From Gaoshiqia sediminis (lineage in GTDB: Bacteria > Bacteroidota > Bacteroidia > Bacteroidales > Prolixibacteraceae), in assembly GCF_025907915.1 (NCBI RefSeq), contig NZ_JAPAAF010000019.1, positions 1 through 64,000 on the forward strand: a stretch of DNA of 64,000 nt, read 5' to 3'. The first letter of the stretch is position 1. Each line of letters starts with the position of its first letter. The translations under genes were made by a program, and so were the position numbers. Below the pieces are notes generated by a model. It did no database searches. It was not told the DNA's origin and worked only from the letters and a program-made list of their open reading frames with translations. This document shows, in pieces, positions 17,268-25,965 of this stretch.

Positions 17268-17987
17268 TTAATGTGATGGCTTCAACAGGTTTTTCTGCGA
17301 AATACCGGCAATGAAATCTTTCAGGTAGAAAGGCTCATAATAGGCCAGGTCTTCAAAAACCTTGTTTTCAAAAGCTTTGTGCGACAAGCTACACATAAAC
17401 TGTGCCGAAGTTCGTATGTCATCAACAAACCAGGTATTCGGGCGGTTCACTACCGGTTGGCATTTGGCAGCTCCGTTCCCAAAATATACCACAGGTATTT
17501 GGTGTTCAAGTTCGCTGAAGATATTCTCGTCAATTATTTCTGCTGATACGGGGTGCAGCTCCTCCAACCGTTCGTTGAACCGGGCGGTATAAACTTCCAT
17601 GCGGCGTGCATCGATCATGGGGCACAGGATCAGTTCGTGGCTATCCGGGAGGCCCAGCGCCTGGCGTTGCGCCAGTACGTGGGCGCTCATCGCCTGCAAC
17701 GGACTGATAGCAATCAGCGGGATCTGGTTGGCATAGCAAATGCCCTTGGCCAGCGAAACGCCAATCCGTAAGCCGGTGTATGAGCCGGGGCCGCTGCTTA
17801 CCGCTACTGCGTCCAGTTGGTCGAACTTAAGTTGGTTGCGTTGCATCAGTTCCTGAGCAAAAACACTCAGCAAACGGGCGTGGTTTTGCCCTTCGTCACT
17901 TTCAAGGAAATCAACGGGTTCCCCATCGCGCGATAAGGCTACACTACAAATTTCGGTGGACGATTCCAGATTTAAAATTAATGCCAT
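17268..17987 (-). CDS. tsaB: tRNA threonylcarbamoyladenosine biosynthesis protein TsaB
   Basis: TsaB is the non-catalytic ASKHA-fold partner of TsaD in making t6A37 on ANN-decoding tRNAs. The 239-residue protein starts MALILNLESSTEICSVAL and has the family motif SSGPGSYTGLRIGVSLAKG. The frame extends upstream to 18038, but that extension overlaps the -7 box at 18005-18012 and is not conserved-looking, so the ATG at 17987 is chosen. tsaD, tsaC and tsaE are not in the window. It is followed by the DUF3108 gene. Confidence 0.93.
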   Translation of the reverse strand: MALILNLESSTEICSVALSRDGEPVDFLESDEGQNHARLLSVFAQELMQRNQLKFDQLDAVAVSSGPGSYTGLRIGVSLAKGICYANQIPLIAISPLQAMSAHVLAQRQALGLPDSHELILCPMIDARRMEVYTARFNERLEELHPVSAEIIDENIFSELEHQIPVVYFGNGAAKCQPVVNRPNTWFVDDIRTSAQFMCSLSHKAFENKVFEDLAYYEPFYLKDFIAGISQKNLLKPSH

Positions 17988-18004
17988 CGTGGTTATTTTG
18001 ATGG

Positions 18005-18012
18005 CAAAAATA
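18005..18012 (-). promoter_or_regulatory. -7 promoter box for tsaB
   Basis: CAAAAATA on the plus strand reads TATTTTTG on the minus strand (exact TAnnTTTG). It leaves about a dozen bases of leader before the ATG at 17987 and argues against any start further upstream. Confidence 0.5.
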
Positions 18013-18141
18013 GCGATATTCGCCCGATTTTTGGCCATAGGTTGATAGGTTAAGAAAGGAACTCTTGTTCAGGAATTTATTAACACCATGCCACGACTGT
18101 TAAAATTTTATTAGTTTAGATGCCGGAAATAGAAAGGTGGT

Positions 18142-18897
18142 ATGTACAAAACAATTATAATCGACGACGACCAACTCGCCAGGCGCGTGTTGGCGCGGAT
18201 TGTCAGTCAATCTTACAATGACTTTGAAATTATTGGTGAAGCCGACTCCGTCGAAAAAGGGGTGGAGCTGATTGAGGAAGTCAACCCCGATTTGGTTTTT
18301 CTGGACATTGAATTGCCCGATGGTACCGGTTTCGACCTGATTGATCGTCTTCAGGAAGTAAATTTCCGGTTGATCTTTACCACCTCTTACAGCGATTACG
18401 CCATCACGGCCTTTAAGTATTCAGCTTTCGATTATATCCTGAAACCGGTGCTGCCCGAAAATGTGAAGTCGGCTATCGACCGCATCCGGGAAATTCCACC
18501 CTTGCAGAGCAAGCAGGAAATATTTGCCCTGCGCAACCAGATTGGGAAGCCGTATGACCCGGTAAATCCGATTATTGCCCTGCCCGAGATGAATGGTTTT
18601 GCCATCATCAAAGTAAAAGATATCCTGCGCTGCGAAGGGGAACGCAACTATACGCGTGTGTTTTACAAAGATGGAACGTCGGTATTGATCAGCCGCACCT
18701 TGCTGGAGTTTGTTCAGCTGTTGATGCCACATGGTTTTTGCCGGATTCACCGCTCACACCTGGTGAACCTTGATTGTGTGGTGCGTTACATTAAAACAGA
18801 TGGTGGTTTGGTAGAAACAATCGACAGGAGTATGCTGAAAGTTTCGCCCAAATATAAGGATGAGCTGCTGGACAGGTTGTTGCAAAACCGGCTTTGA
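18142..18897 (+). CDS. LytTR-family response regulator
   Basis: This 251-residue two-component regulator has an N-terminal receiver domain with the acidic pocket IDDD (7-10) and the phospho-acceptor Asp55 in VFLDIELPDG, the conserved Thr/Ser and Lys in TTSYSDYA and YILKPV, and a C-terminal LytTR DNA-binding domain (about 145-245) containing RCEGERNYTRVFYKDG and FCRIHRSHLVN. No histidine kinase gene is adjacent, so its sensor is encoded elsewhere. It is probably transcribed alone between tsaB (divergent) and era. Confidence 0.93.
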   Translation: MYKTIIIDDDQLARRVLARIVSQSYNDFEIIGEADSVEKGVELIEEVNPDLVFLDIELPDGTGFDLIDRLQEVNFRLIFTTSYSDYAITAFKYSAFDYILKPVLPENVKSAIDRIREIPPLQSKQEIFALRNQIGKPYDPVNPIIALPEMNGFAIIKVKDILRCEGERNYTRVFYKDGTSVLISRTLLEFVQLLMPHGFCRIHRSHLVNLDCVVRYIKTDGGLVETIDRSMLKVSPKYKDELLDRLLQNRL

Positions 18898-18967
18898 TCA
18901 GCAGGTTTAATTCAGCTTTCATTTTCAGGGAGTTTTGTGGCCTCCTCGAAGTTTCCAATTAATTGAT

Positions 18968-18975
18968 TATCTTTG
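18968..18975 (+). promoter_or_regulatory. -7 promoter box for era
   Basis: TATCTTTG matches TAnnTTTG exactly, 31 bases before the era ATG at 19007. It lies inside a longer open frame starting at 18935, which makes that upstream start unlikely. Confidence 0.55.
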
Positions 18976-19006
18976 CGCCGGTTTTAAAACCTTCATTTAT
19001 AATCAA

Positions 19007-19891
19007 ATGGCGCACAAATCCGGTTTTGTAAATATCATTGGAAACCCCAACGTGGGGAAATCAACTATCATGAATGCCCTGGTGGGCGAGCGTTTGTCCA
19101 TCATTACCAAAAAGATGCAAACCACCCGGCACCGTATCAAAGGGATTGTGAGCGGCGAAGATTTTCAGATTGTATATTCTGATACGCCCGGCATTCTGAA
19201 ACCCAACTATAAGCTGCAGGAGTCGATGATGAGCTATGTGCACACGGCATTGATTGATGCTGATGTGATTTTGTATGTGACCGATGTGGTGGAGCAGCCC
19301 GATAAAAACAGCGAATACCTGGAAAAGATCCGCAAATCGAATGCTCCGGTGATGGTGCTTATCAACAAAATTGACCTGTCGAATCAGGGAAAGGTGATTG
19401 AATTGTACGATTACTGGAAAAACCTGCTTCCGGCGGCTGACGTGTTTGCCATTTCAGCTACCGAAAAGTTTAATATTGCCCCCATTTTCGACCGGATCAT
19501 CGAGCTGTTGCCTGAAGGACCGCCTTACTTTCCCAAAGACGAACTGACCGACCGGAACGAGCGCTTTTTTGTTACCGAAATCATTCGCGAGAAAATTTTG
19601 TTGCACTATCAAAAGGAAGTGCCTTATTCGGTAGAGGTGGAAGTGGAAGAATTTAAAGAAGAAGCGAAGTTGCTGAACCTGCGTTGCGTGATTCACGTGG
19701 CCCGCGACAGCCAAAAGGGGATCATTATTGGTCACCAGGGTAAGGCGCTTAAAAAAGTGGCTACCGAAGCCCGACTGGACCTGGAAGAGTTTTTTCAGAA
19801 AAAAATATTCATGGAACTATACGTGAAAGTAACCAAGGACTGGCGCGACAAAGACCGCGCGCTGGGGAATTTTGGATATGACTTTCAGTAA
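19007..19891 (+). CDS. era: GTPase Era
   Basis: Era is a 16S rRNA-binding GTPase needed for assembly of the 30S subunit. The 294-residue protein has the G1 loop GNPNVGKST (12-20), the switch region TTRHRIKGI, the G3 motif DTPG, the G4 motif NKID and a C-terminal KH domain with the GXXG-type GHQGKALK. The ATG at 19007 is chosen because the -7 box lies between it and the upstream in-frame ATG at 18935. der follows 141 bases downstream, an arrangement common in Bacteroidota. Confidence 0.96.
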   Translation: MAHKSGFVNIIGNPNVGKSTIMNALVGERLSIITKKMQTTRHRIKGIVSGEDFQIVYSDTPGILKPNYKLQESMMSYVHTALIDADVILYVTDVVEQPDKNSEYLEKIRKSNAPVMVLINKIDLSNQGKVIELYDYWKNLLPAADVFAISATEKFNIAPIFDRIIELLPEGPPYFPKDELTDRNERFFVTEIIREKILLHYQKEVPYSVEVEVEEFKEEAKLLNLRCVIHVARDSQKGIIIGHQGKALKKVATEARLDLEEFFQKKIFMELYVKVTKDWRDKDRALGNFGYDFQ

Positions 19892-20032
19892 TTAGTCCTG
19901 AGTAGTGAGTAGCGAGAAATGGCCGTTGGTTCCAAATCAATACACTCACGACTCGTGACTCAAAAGCCAAAACTTAAATTTAGAGGAGGGGAAGGGATTA
20001 ACCAACCCCGGAACATAGAAACATAGAAAACA

Positions 20033-21343
20033 ATGAGCAATATAGTAGCAATAGTAGGAAGGCCGAATGTCGGAAAATCAACCTTGTTTAACCGCTTGGT
20101 TGAAAGCCGCAAGGCAATTGTGGATGAGATGGCCGGCGTCACCCGCGACCGTAATTACGGCAAGTCGCAATGGAACGGTGTGGAGTTTTCGGTGATCGAC
20201 ACCGGGGGGTATGTCATTAACTCGGACGATGTTTTTGAAGAAGAAATTCGCAAGCAGGTACACCTGGCGATCGAAGAAGCGGATGTCATTTTGTTTGCCG
20301 TGGATGTGGAAAACGGGATAACGGATCTGGACCAGGCGGTAGCACACATTTTACGCCGTGTTACCAAACCGGTGTTTCTGGCCGTCAACAAAGTGGATAA
20401 CAACCAACGCATCATGGATGCGCAGGAATTCTACGGGCTGGGACTGGGTGATAACCTGTTTTGTATTTCGGGGATGAACGGCAGTGGCACCGGCGATTTG
20501 CTGGATGCTGTGGTGGCCAGTTTCCCGAAAAAGGAAAAAGAAGAGGTAGAAGAGGGGATCCCGCATTTTGCCGTCGTTGGCCGTCCCAATGTGGGGAAAT
20601 CATCCTTCATTAACGCACTGATTGGCGTTGACCGCAACATTGTGACCGACATTGCCGGTACTACCCGCGACTCCATCAATACCCGCTACAATAAATATGG
20701 GCACGATTTTTACCTGGTTGATACGGCCGGTTTGCGCAAAAAAGCCAAGGTGAAGGAAGATGTGGAGTTTTACTCGGTACTCCGTTCGGTGCGCACCATC
20801 GAAGATGCCGATGTTTGTTTGCTGCTGATTGATGCCACCCGTGGGGTGGAAGCCCAGGATGTGAGCATTTTCAACCTGATCCTGCGGAATAAAAAAGGCG
20901 TGGTGATTTTGGTGAACAAATGGGATTTGCTCGAAAAAGACAATCATTCGGTTATTGAGTTCACCAAGATGATCCATGAGCGTATTGCCCCTTTTGTGGA
21001 CGTGCCCATCATTTTCATGTCGGCGCTCACCAAACAGCGTATTTTCAAGGCCTTGGAAACAGCGGTTGAAGTTTACCAAAACCGTCAGAAAAAAGTTAAA
21101 ACGTCAGAGCTGAACGATGTGCTGCTGGCATCAATTGAGAAATATCCGCCACCAGCCCTGAAAGGGAAGTACATTAAAATCAAGTATGTTACGCAGTTGC
21201 CCAGCCCGACGCCTTCGTTCGCGCTGTTTGCCAACCTGCCGCAATACGTAAAGGAACCTTACCGCCGGTATATTGAAAACCAGATCCGGGAACACTTCAA
21301 TTTTTCGGGTGTGCCTATCCAGGTTTTCTTCCGGAAGAAATAA
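20033..21343 (+). CDS. der: GTPase Der (EngA)
   Basis: Der carries two tandem GTPase domains and a C-terminal KH-like domain and acts in 50S ribosome assembly. In this 436-residue protein the first domain has GRPNVGKST (8-16) and DTGG, the second GRPNVGKSS (about 184-192), DTAG and NKWD; the KH-like domain fills about 355-436. Length and motifs are normal. It lies downstream of era and converges with the AIM24-like gene at a shared terminator. Confidence 0.97.
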   Translation: MSNIVAIVGRPNVGKSTLFNRLVESRKAIVDEMAGVTRDRNYGKSQWNGVEFSVIDTGGYVINSDDVFEEEIRKQVHLAIEEADVILFAVDVENGITDLDQAVAHILRRVTKPVFLAVNKVDNNQRIMDAQEFYGLGLGDNLFCISGMNGSGTGDLLDAVVASFPKKEKEEVEEGIPHFAVVGRPNVGKSSFINALIGVDRNIVTDIAGTTRDSINTRYNKYGHDFYLVDTAGLRKKAKVKEDVEFYSVLRSVRTIEDADVCLLLIDATRGVEAQDVSIFNLILRNKKGVVILVNKWDLLEKDNHSVIEFTKMIHERIAPFVDVPIIFMSALTKQRIFKALETAVEVYQNRQKKVKTSELNDVLLASIEKYPPPALKGKYIKIKYVTQLPSPTPSFALFANLPQYVKEPYRRYIENQIREHFNFSGVPIQVFFRKK

Positions 21344-21364
21344 AGATTTGAACCTTATCACAGC

Positions 21365-21399
21365 AAAAGCTCCTGCCCTTTTCCCGGACCGGAGCTTTT
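21365..21399. terminator. bidirectional terminator between der and the AIM24-like gene
   Basis: A perfect 9-bp stem AAAAGCTCC/GGAGCTTTT (21365-21373 with 21391-21399) lies between two converging stop codons and ends in T runs on both strands. The loop is 17 bases. Confidence 0.7.
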
Positions 21400-21423
21400 G
21401 AATATCTATGAAGATCCGTTCGT

Positions 21424-22191
21424 TTAATCCTGCAAAAACTGGTTGAGGAAGCCGCCCGATTCTTTGCGCTGGTTTCCGCCTGCCGGGCTTAGTTCGCGGA
21501 TCAGTTTGCGGATGGGCATCGATTGCAGCCACACTTTTCCGGTACCGCGCAGGGTAGCCAGAAAAATGCCTTCGCCGCCAAACATCATCGAGCGCAAGCC
21601 ACCCGACTGTTCAATGTTAAAATCGATTCCCGGCTCGTAGGCAACGATGCAACCGGTATCCACGCGCAGAACTTCGTTGTTCAGGTAGCGTTCTATCACG
21701 GTGCCGCCGGCATGGATAAAGGCTTTCCCGTCGCCCTGTAACTGTTGCATGATGAACCCTTCGCCTCCCAGGAAACCGGCCCCCAGCCGTTTGTTGAAGG
21801 TGATGGAGATTTTGGTGCCAAGCGCGGCACACAAGAACGCATCTTTTTGAACGATAATCCGCCCGCCCATTTTGGCCAAGTCCATCGGAATGATGGTGCC
21901 AGGGTAAGGCGCTGCAAAGGCCACATGCTTTTTGCCCCAGCCTTGGTTGGCAAAGTGCGTGAGAAACAACGATTCGCCGGTAATCAACCGCGAACCGGCC
22001 GTGAGCAGTTTATCGAAAAATCCGGCGCGCGGGTTGGAGCCATCGCCTAATTTAGCTTCGAAGCTGATGCCGTCTTCCATGTACAACATGGCGCCGGCCT
22101 CGGCAATGACCGTTTCGCCCGGATCCAGTTCCACCTCTACCAGTTGAACATCGTGCCCGATAATTTTGTAGTCAATTTCGTGTGATTGCAT
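21424..22191 (-). CDS. AIM24/TIGR00266-family protein
   Basis: This 255-residue protein is built from glycine-rich beta segments typical of the AIM24 (TIGR00266) family: [21 protein letters not shown] near the N-terminus, then [26 protein letters not shown] and [14 protein letters not shown]. The eukaryotic relative AIM24 is a mitochondrial protein, and bacterial members have no assigned function. No signal peptide or catalytic motif is visible. The C-terminal tail after about residue 235 is low in structure. It stands alone on the minus strand. Confidence 0.8.
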   Translation of the reverse strand: MQSHEIDYKIIGHDVQLVEVELDPGETVIAEAGAMLYMEDGISFEAKLGDGSNPRAGFFDKLLTAGSRLITGESLFLTHFANQGWGKKHVAFAAPYPGTIIPMDLAKMGGRIIVQKDAFLCAALGTKISITFNKRLGAGFLGGEGFIMQQLQGDGKAFIHAGGTVIERYLNNEVLRVDTGCIVAYEPGIDFNIEQSGGLRSMMFGGEGIFLATLRGTGKVWLQSMPIRKLIRELSPAGGNQRKESGGFLNQFLQD

Positions 22192-22329
22192 TGTTTATTG
22201 ATGTTTAGAATTTTCAGTTGCCACGAATTTACAAAAACCTTTGTTGGTTAGCGTTCTATTTCGATAAACAGCCGATAGGGACAGGTAAATGGGCTGTTGC
22301 GGGTAGAAATCTGGCGATCTGTATTTTAT

Positions 22330-22634
22330 TGGGGAAATTGCTTTTAGGAATTAAAATGCTATTTTTTCTGCTAGAAGATGTTAGACTGTCCTTTTAAGGT
22401 CGTCACCATCCGTCCGGCCACGGCATACCGTATCCTTACGCGCCGGATAAAATCAGAAACGTCCCAAGACGGGAAAGCCAAGTATGGTCACGACATGTCT
22501 GACCAACATGACATAGCCCCGTAGAAAGCCTATATTAGCTATCCAGTATCTGCCGGAAATGCATCAGACATTTGGAGTTTTTCAGGTATGTGCGCATTGA
22601 ACGGGTGAACTATTTTTTAAAGGCGATTTCTCTG
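22330..22634 (-). mobile_element. 305-bp MITE, copy C (inverted, eroded)
   Basis: This element is homologous along its length, in reverse orientation, to 10828-11132 and is also 305 bp. Its ends are TGGGGAAATTG (22330-22340) and CGATTTCTCTG (22624-22634), matching the copy B ends with a few changes. The flanking ten bases TGTATTTTAT (22320-22329) and TGCATTTCAT (22635-22644) agree at 8 of 10 positions. The central palindrome has lost one base (22488-22502). It has no coding capacity. It sits between the divergent AIM24-like and arfB genes; the rest of 22192-22694 holds only the arfB promoter. Confidence 0.85.
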
Positions 22635-22680
22635 TGCATTTCATTCTTTCCATTTGAAAAATGGATATCTGTTTTTCTGT

Positions 22681-22688
22681 TACCTTTG
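22681..22688 (+). promoter_or_regulatory. -7 promoter box for arfB, leaderless arrangement
   Basis: TACCTTTG matches TAnnTTTG exactly and ends only six bases before the ATG at 22695, so transcription should begin at or within about three bases of the start codon. It excludes the in-frame ATG at 22572 as the real start. Confidence 0.6.
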
Positions 22689-22694
22689 TCGCAA

Positions 22695-23111
22695 ATGGAA
22701 CCCTGGCTAATACATATTCCCGATCTGAGCAGCGAGTTTGTGTTTCAAACTTCACGGAGCAGCGGCCCCGGCGGACAGAACGTGAACAAGGTAAATTCGC
22801 GTGTGGAGCTGCGTTTCGACATTCCCAACTCGGCTTTGCTGACGGATGGACAAAAGGAAATGCTGCTGAAAAAGCTCGCTTCGAAACTGACTTCCGAAGG
22901 TGCGTTGTTGGTGGTGAGCCAGGAAGACCGGTCGCAACTCAGGAATAAAGAACTGGCAACGGAAAAGTTTTACGAATTGCTCCGGCGTGCGCTCAAGCCG
23001 TTGAAAAGGCGAAGGGCCACTCGTCCCACCCGGGCTTCGGTTGAACGAAGGATACAATCGAAAAAGCAGTTGGGGGAGAAGAAATCGAGGCGCGGAAAGA
23101 TTGATTTTTAA
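22695..23111 (+). CDS. arfB: alternative ribosome-rescue factor ArfB (YaeJ-type peptidyl-tRNA hydrolase)
   Basis: This 138-residue stand-alone release-factor domain hydrolyses peptidyl-tRNA on stalled ribosomes. It carries the catalytic GGQ in SGPGGQNVNKVNS and a basic C-terminal tail (KKQLGEKKSRRGKIDF) that in ArfB enters the empty mRNA channel. The ATG at 22695 is chosen because the -7 box lies six bases upstream. The longer frame from 22572 starts inside the MITE at 22330-22634 and adds a hydrophobic stretch not found in the family. It is followed 11 bases later by the YiiX-like gene. Confidence 0.92.
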   Translation: MEPWLIHIPDLSSEFVFQTSRSSGPGGQNVNKVNSRVELRFDIPNSALLTDGQKEMLLKKLASKLTSEGALLVVSQEDRSQLRNKELATEKFYELLRRALKPLKRRRATRPTRASVERRIQSKKQLGEKKSRRGKIDF

Positions 23112-23122
23112 CAAACCGAAAG

Positions 23123-23758
23123 ATGCAAAAACTGAAAATAATCATCATGCTGTTTTTAGTTATCGGCGGTACGGCCTGCCCTGCCCAACAACCGGAAGTG
23201 AGGCTGCAGCCCGGCGATTTGCTTTTTCGGGGAGCTGCAACGGGCAATTTGTCGGAAGCCATTGATAAAGTGACCCAAACCGAAACTGAAACACACTTTT
23301 CGCATGTTGGTTTGGTTGAACATGTTGACGGAAGCGTTTTCGTGCTTCATGCCGACCCGAAAGGCGGAACCTGTCGGGTGCTGTTGCAGGAGTTTCTTCA
23401 ACCGGAAAAGGATTCGGTTGAGGTAGTTGCCTACCGGCTGAAGGCTGAATGGCAAAACGCAATTCCGGAAGCTTTGGGGCGTGCCCGGGATATGCTGGGC
23501 AAACCTTACAATTTCAGCTACATTTTATCGGACACGGCCCACTACTGCTCGGAATTTGTCCATCGGGCCTTTGTTGCCGATTCGGTTTTTCAGCTCAATC
23601 CGATGACCTTTAAAGATCCCGAAACCGGCGATTTTTTCCCGACATGGGTAGATTATTACCAGAAGCTTGAGCTGGATATCCCGGAAGGATTGTCCGGATG
23701 CAACCCCAATGGGATGGCCGCCTCGGACAAGCTGGAACGGCTGGGTCAAGTGCAGTAG
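23123..23758 (+). CDS. YiiX-like NlpC/P60-fold cysteine hydrolase, secreted
   Basis: This 211-residue protein has an N-terminal signal peptide (hydrophobic about residues 5-17) and a permuted NlpC/P60 papain-like fold. The entry motif LQPGDLLFRG is followed by HFSHVGLVEH with the likely catalytic His and by HYCSEFVHRAF with the likely nucleophilic Cys. The family includes E. coli YiiX and acts on amide or ester bonds in the envelope; the substrate is unknown. It starts 11 bases after arfB and is probably co-transcribed with it, with no evident functional link. Confidence 0.82.
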   Translation: MQKLKIIIMLFLVIGGTACPAQQPEVRLQPGDLLFRGAATGNLSEAIDKVTQTETETHFSHVGLVEHVDGSVFVLHADPKGGTCRVLLQEFLQPEKDSVEVVAYRLKAEWQNAIPEALGRARDMLGKPYNFSYILSDTAHYCSEFVHRAFVADSVFQLNPMTFKDPETGDFFPTWVDYYQKLELDIPEGLSGCNPNGMAASDKLERLGQVQ

Positions 23759-23790
23759 GGAATGGGTTTCCAGTTTCCAGTTCGTATAAT

Positions 23791-25617
23791 TCAAGAAGGT
23801 ACTTCTTCCGGTTCAAGCTGCTTGACAGGCGGCTGTGCAGCTATGATTTGTTGCGATACGCTTTCCCAGACAATTTCCGCCAAGTCGCGTACTTCCACTT
23901 CGGTTCCCTTGGTGAATGTTTTTTTGCACAACGGGCAGGCCGTTACCACCTGATCGGGTCTGTATTGCTGAAATTCCTCCAGCACATGGTCGCGGATCCG
24001 GTCGCGTTCCTGCATGGAAATCTTAATATTCGACAAACTTCCGCCACAGCAAAACGCATCTTCTTTCTCATGTTTCATCGTTATCAATTCAACATACTGG
24101 CCCAGCAACTGACGCGGTTGGTCGTAAATGCCGCTTCCACGGCCAAGTTCGCACGGATCGTGGTAAACCACGCGTTTCGGTGAATTATGAACAGGCAACA
24201 GTCCCTGGTTTACCAATTCGAGCAGATATTCAGCGTGGTGCATCACCCTAACATTGGGCAGTTTGTAATCCTCGGAGAAAACCTTGTAACAGATGGGGCA
24301 CGAAACCACCAGCGTGCGTGCCCCCGACTGCATGATTTTGTCCCGGTTGTTGGCAATCAGTTTTTGGGCAGCCTCCAGTTGTCCAGCCTGTATGAGTGGC
24401 CGGCCGCAACATGGCGCTTTGTGCTCATCCATAAACCAATAATTGACCTGTGCATAATTGAGCAGTTTTTGCATGCTCTTTTTGATCGATGGCGTCAGGT
24501 GGGTCATACAACCGGCAAAATAAACCACATCAGCTTGCGGACTTGGCCCGTTTTTCAGGTAATCGTAAGTGGAGTTGTATTCGGCAGTTGATTCAATCCG
24601 TTGGGTGATGCGGATGTCGTTCAGGTCGATCCCTACCGGGCAGTCTTTCTGGCAACGCCCGCACAGCAGACAGTTGAAAAGCTGCTCGTCGCTCAACCGT
24701 CTCCCGCGGATCTGTTTCAGCACATATACCGACTGGGTATTCCGGATATTAGCATGGTTCATTTGGCAGCTGTCCAGGCAGATGCCGCAGCGCGAACACG
24801 AAAATACCTGCACCCTGGTGTAGCCGTTTACATGTTTTTGCGAACGCACCCCGTATCGTCTCAAAAAGATTAGCAGCACTTCAACCGGAATATGCATGTA
24901 GCGCGACACGGGCATGGCAACAAAAAAGACTCCCAGCGCACACGAGTAAGCCCACCAAACAGGCTTTTCCAGCAATGGAAGCGGTAAAATAGCAGCCAAC
25001 AAATTCCCTGTGGGTTGGGTGAGGAAACTTCCATTGCGGTGCAGTCCGGCGCTAACGCCCTCGGCGATCAAACGAAGAGGAAAAATCAGCCAGAGCGCCG
25101 TTAAAGCAATCCGGTCGCCAACTTTTAGTTGGGTCGTTTTTTTCATCCCAAACGCCCGGCTGTTGAAACGTTTGTAATAAGCCAAACCCACACCGGAAAG
25201 GATCAGCAATAATAAAAAATCCATGGATGTCGCGAAGAAGTGGCCGGCAAACCCGGTTGCAGGGGCCGGTTCGGCATAGCGAAAAAATATGGACTTCCAG
25301 AGCGGAAAGCTAAAGGTGTGGTAATGGACTGCCGCTTCCAGATGCCCGACCACGATCAGCAGGAACCAGCCAAAAGCGAGACTGGTGTGCATGTAGCCCA
25401 AAACCGGGTTTTTGCGGAAGATTTTTCGGTGCAGCAGGGCTTCCATAAAGGTTTCGCCAATCGCTTTCAACGATGCCGGGCCTGGTATTTTTTTAAGGAT
25501 GAGCTTTCTGTCGGATTTGGAGAGGGCCGCCAGCCAAATACAGGTTACAACCAGCAAAAAACTGACAATAAACATCAGGCCGATCGAGAACGGATACGTA
25601 AACAAGGGCGTTTCCAT
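23791..25617 (-). CDS. HdrDE/DsrMK-like membrane iron-sulfur subunit
   Basis: This 608-residue fusion has an N-terminal NarI-like membrane domain (about 1-255, some five helices, with histidines suited to haem b), a dicluster [4Fe-4S] ferredoxin domain (C274, C277, C280, C284 and C316, C319, C322, C326) and two complete CCG domains (C370, C403-C404, C440, C443 and C489, C523-C524, C561, C564). CCG domains of HdrB/HdrD hold non-cubane [4Fe-4S] clusters that reduce disulfides. The haem domain would exchange electrons with quinone. It is the last gene of the five-gene operon, starting 3 bases after the preceding stop. The biological partner is unknown. Confidence 0.88.
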   Translation of the reverse strand: METPLFTYPFSIGLMFIVSFLLVVTCIWLAALSKSDRKLILKKIPGPASLKAIGETFMEALLHRKIFRKNPVLGYMHTSLAFGWFLLIVVGHLEAAVHYHTFSFPLWKSIFFRYAEPAPATGFAGHFFATSMDFLLLLILSGVGLAYYKRFNSRAFGMKKTTQLKVGDRIALTALWLIFPLRLIAEGVSAGLHRNGSFLTQPTGNLLAAILPLPLLEKPVWWAYSCALGVFFVAMPVSRYMHIPVEVLLIFLRRYGVRSQKHVNGYTRVQVFSCSRCGICLDSCQMNHANIRNTQSVYVLKQIRGRRLSDEQLFNCLLCGRCQKDCPVGIDLNDIRITQRIESTAEYNSTYDYLKNGPSPQADVVYFAGCMTHLTPSIKKSMQKLLNYAQVNYWFMDEHKAPCCGRPLIQAGQLEAAQKLIANNRDKIMQSGARTLVVSCPICYKVFSEDYKLPNVRVMHHAEYLLELVNQGLLPVHNSPKRVVYHDPCELGRGSGIYDQPRQLLGQYVELITMKHEKEDAFCCGGSLSNIKISMQERDRIRDHVLEEFQQYRPDQVVTACPLCKKTFTKGTEVEVRDLAEIVWESVSQQIIAAQPPVKQLEPEEVPS

Positions 25618-25620
25618 AGG

Positions 25621-25965
25621 TCAAATGTTTTCGTTTCGGTACTGTACCAATCCCTTTTTCAGGAGCATAATCACATTTCGGATATTGATGCCCCGGGGGC
25701 ACACCAGCATACACTTTCCGCATAGCATGCATTTGTCGATTTCGCGTGCCAGGCCTGTAATTTCTCCGCGCCGCAACAGTAAGTTCATTTTCCGGATGTT
25801 AAAGTCGATCAGCGTACCGGCATTGCAGGTGGCCGTGCATCCGCCACACGACAGACAAATCTTGAAGGAGGGCTCTTTTTCGAGTATCTCGTTCAGCAAG
25901 CGGCCATCAAACTGGTCAAAGTCGATGCTGCGCGGTTCTATCAATTTAAATCCAAAGGCGTTCAT
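25621..25965 (-). CDS. HdrC-like dicluster ferredoxin subunit (short)
   Basis: This 114-residue protein carries two [4Fe-4S] motifs, C37/C40/C43/C47 in ICLSCGGCTATCNAG and C79/C82/C85/C89 in CMLCGKCMLVCPRG, separated by a short helical spacer. This is the HdrC layout, in which the two clusters pass electrons between flavin and CCG subunits. Its ATG overlaps the TGA of the HdrA-like gene upstream (ATGA), showing tight coupling. It is the second HdrC-type subunit in the operon; the other is at 28099-28779. Confidence 0.9.
   Translation of the reverse strand: MNAFGFKLIEPRSIDFDQFDGRLLNEILEKEPSFKICLSCGGCTATCNAGTLIDFNIRKMNLLLRRGEITGLAREIDKCMLCGKCMLVCPRGINIRNVIMLLKKGLVQYRNENI

Noticed and set aside
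22572-22694. N-terminal extension of ArfB
   Set aside because: It begins inside the MITE, and the -7 box at 22681-22688 lies within it, so it cannot be translated from the main transcript.
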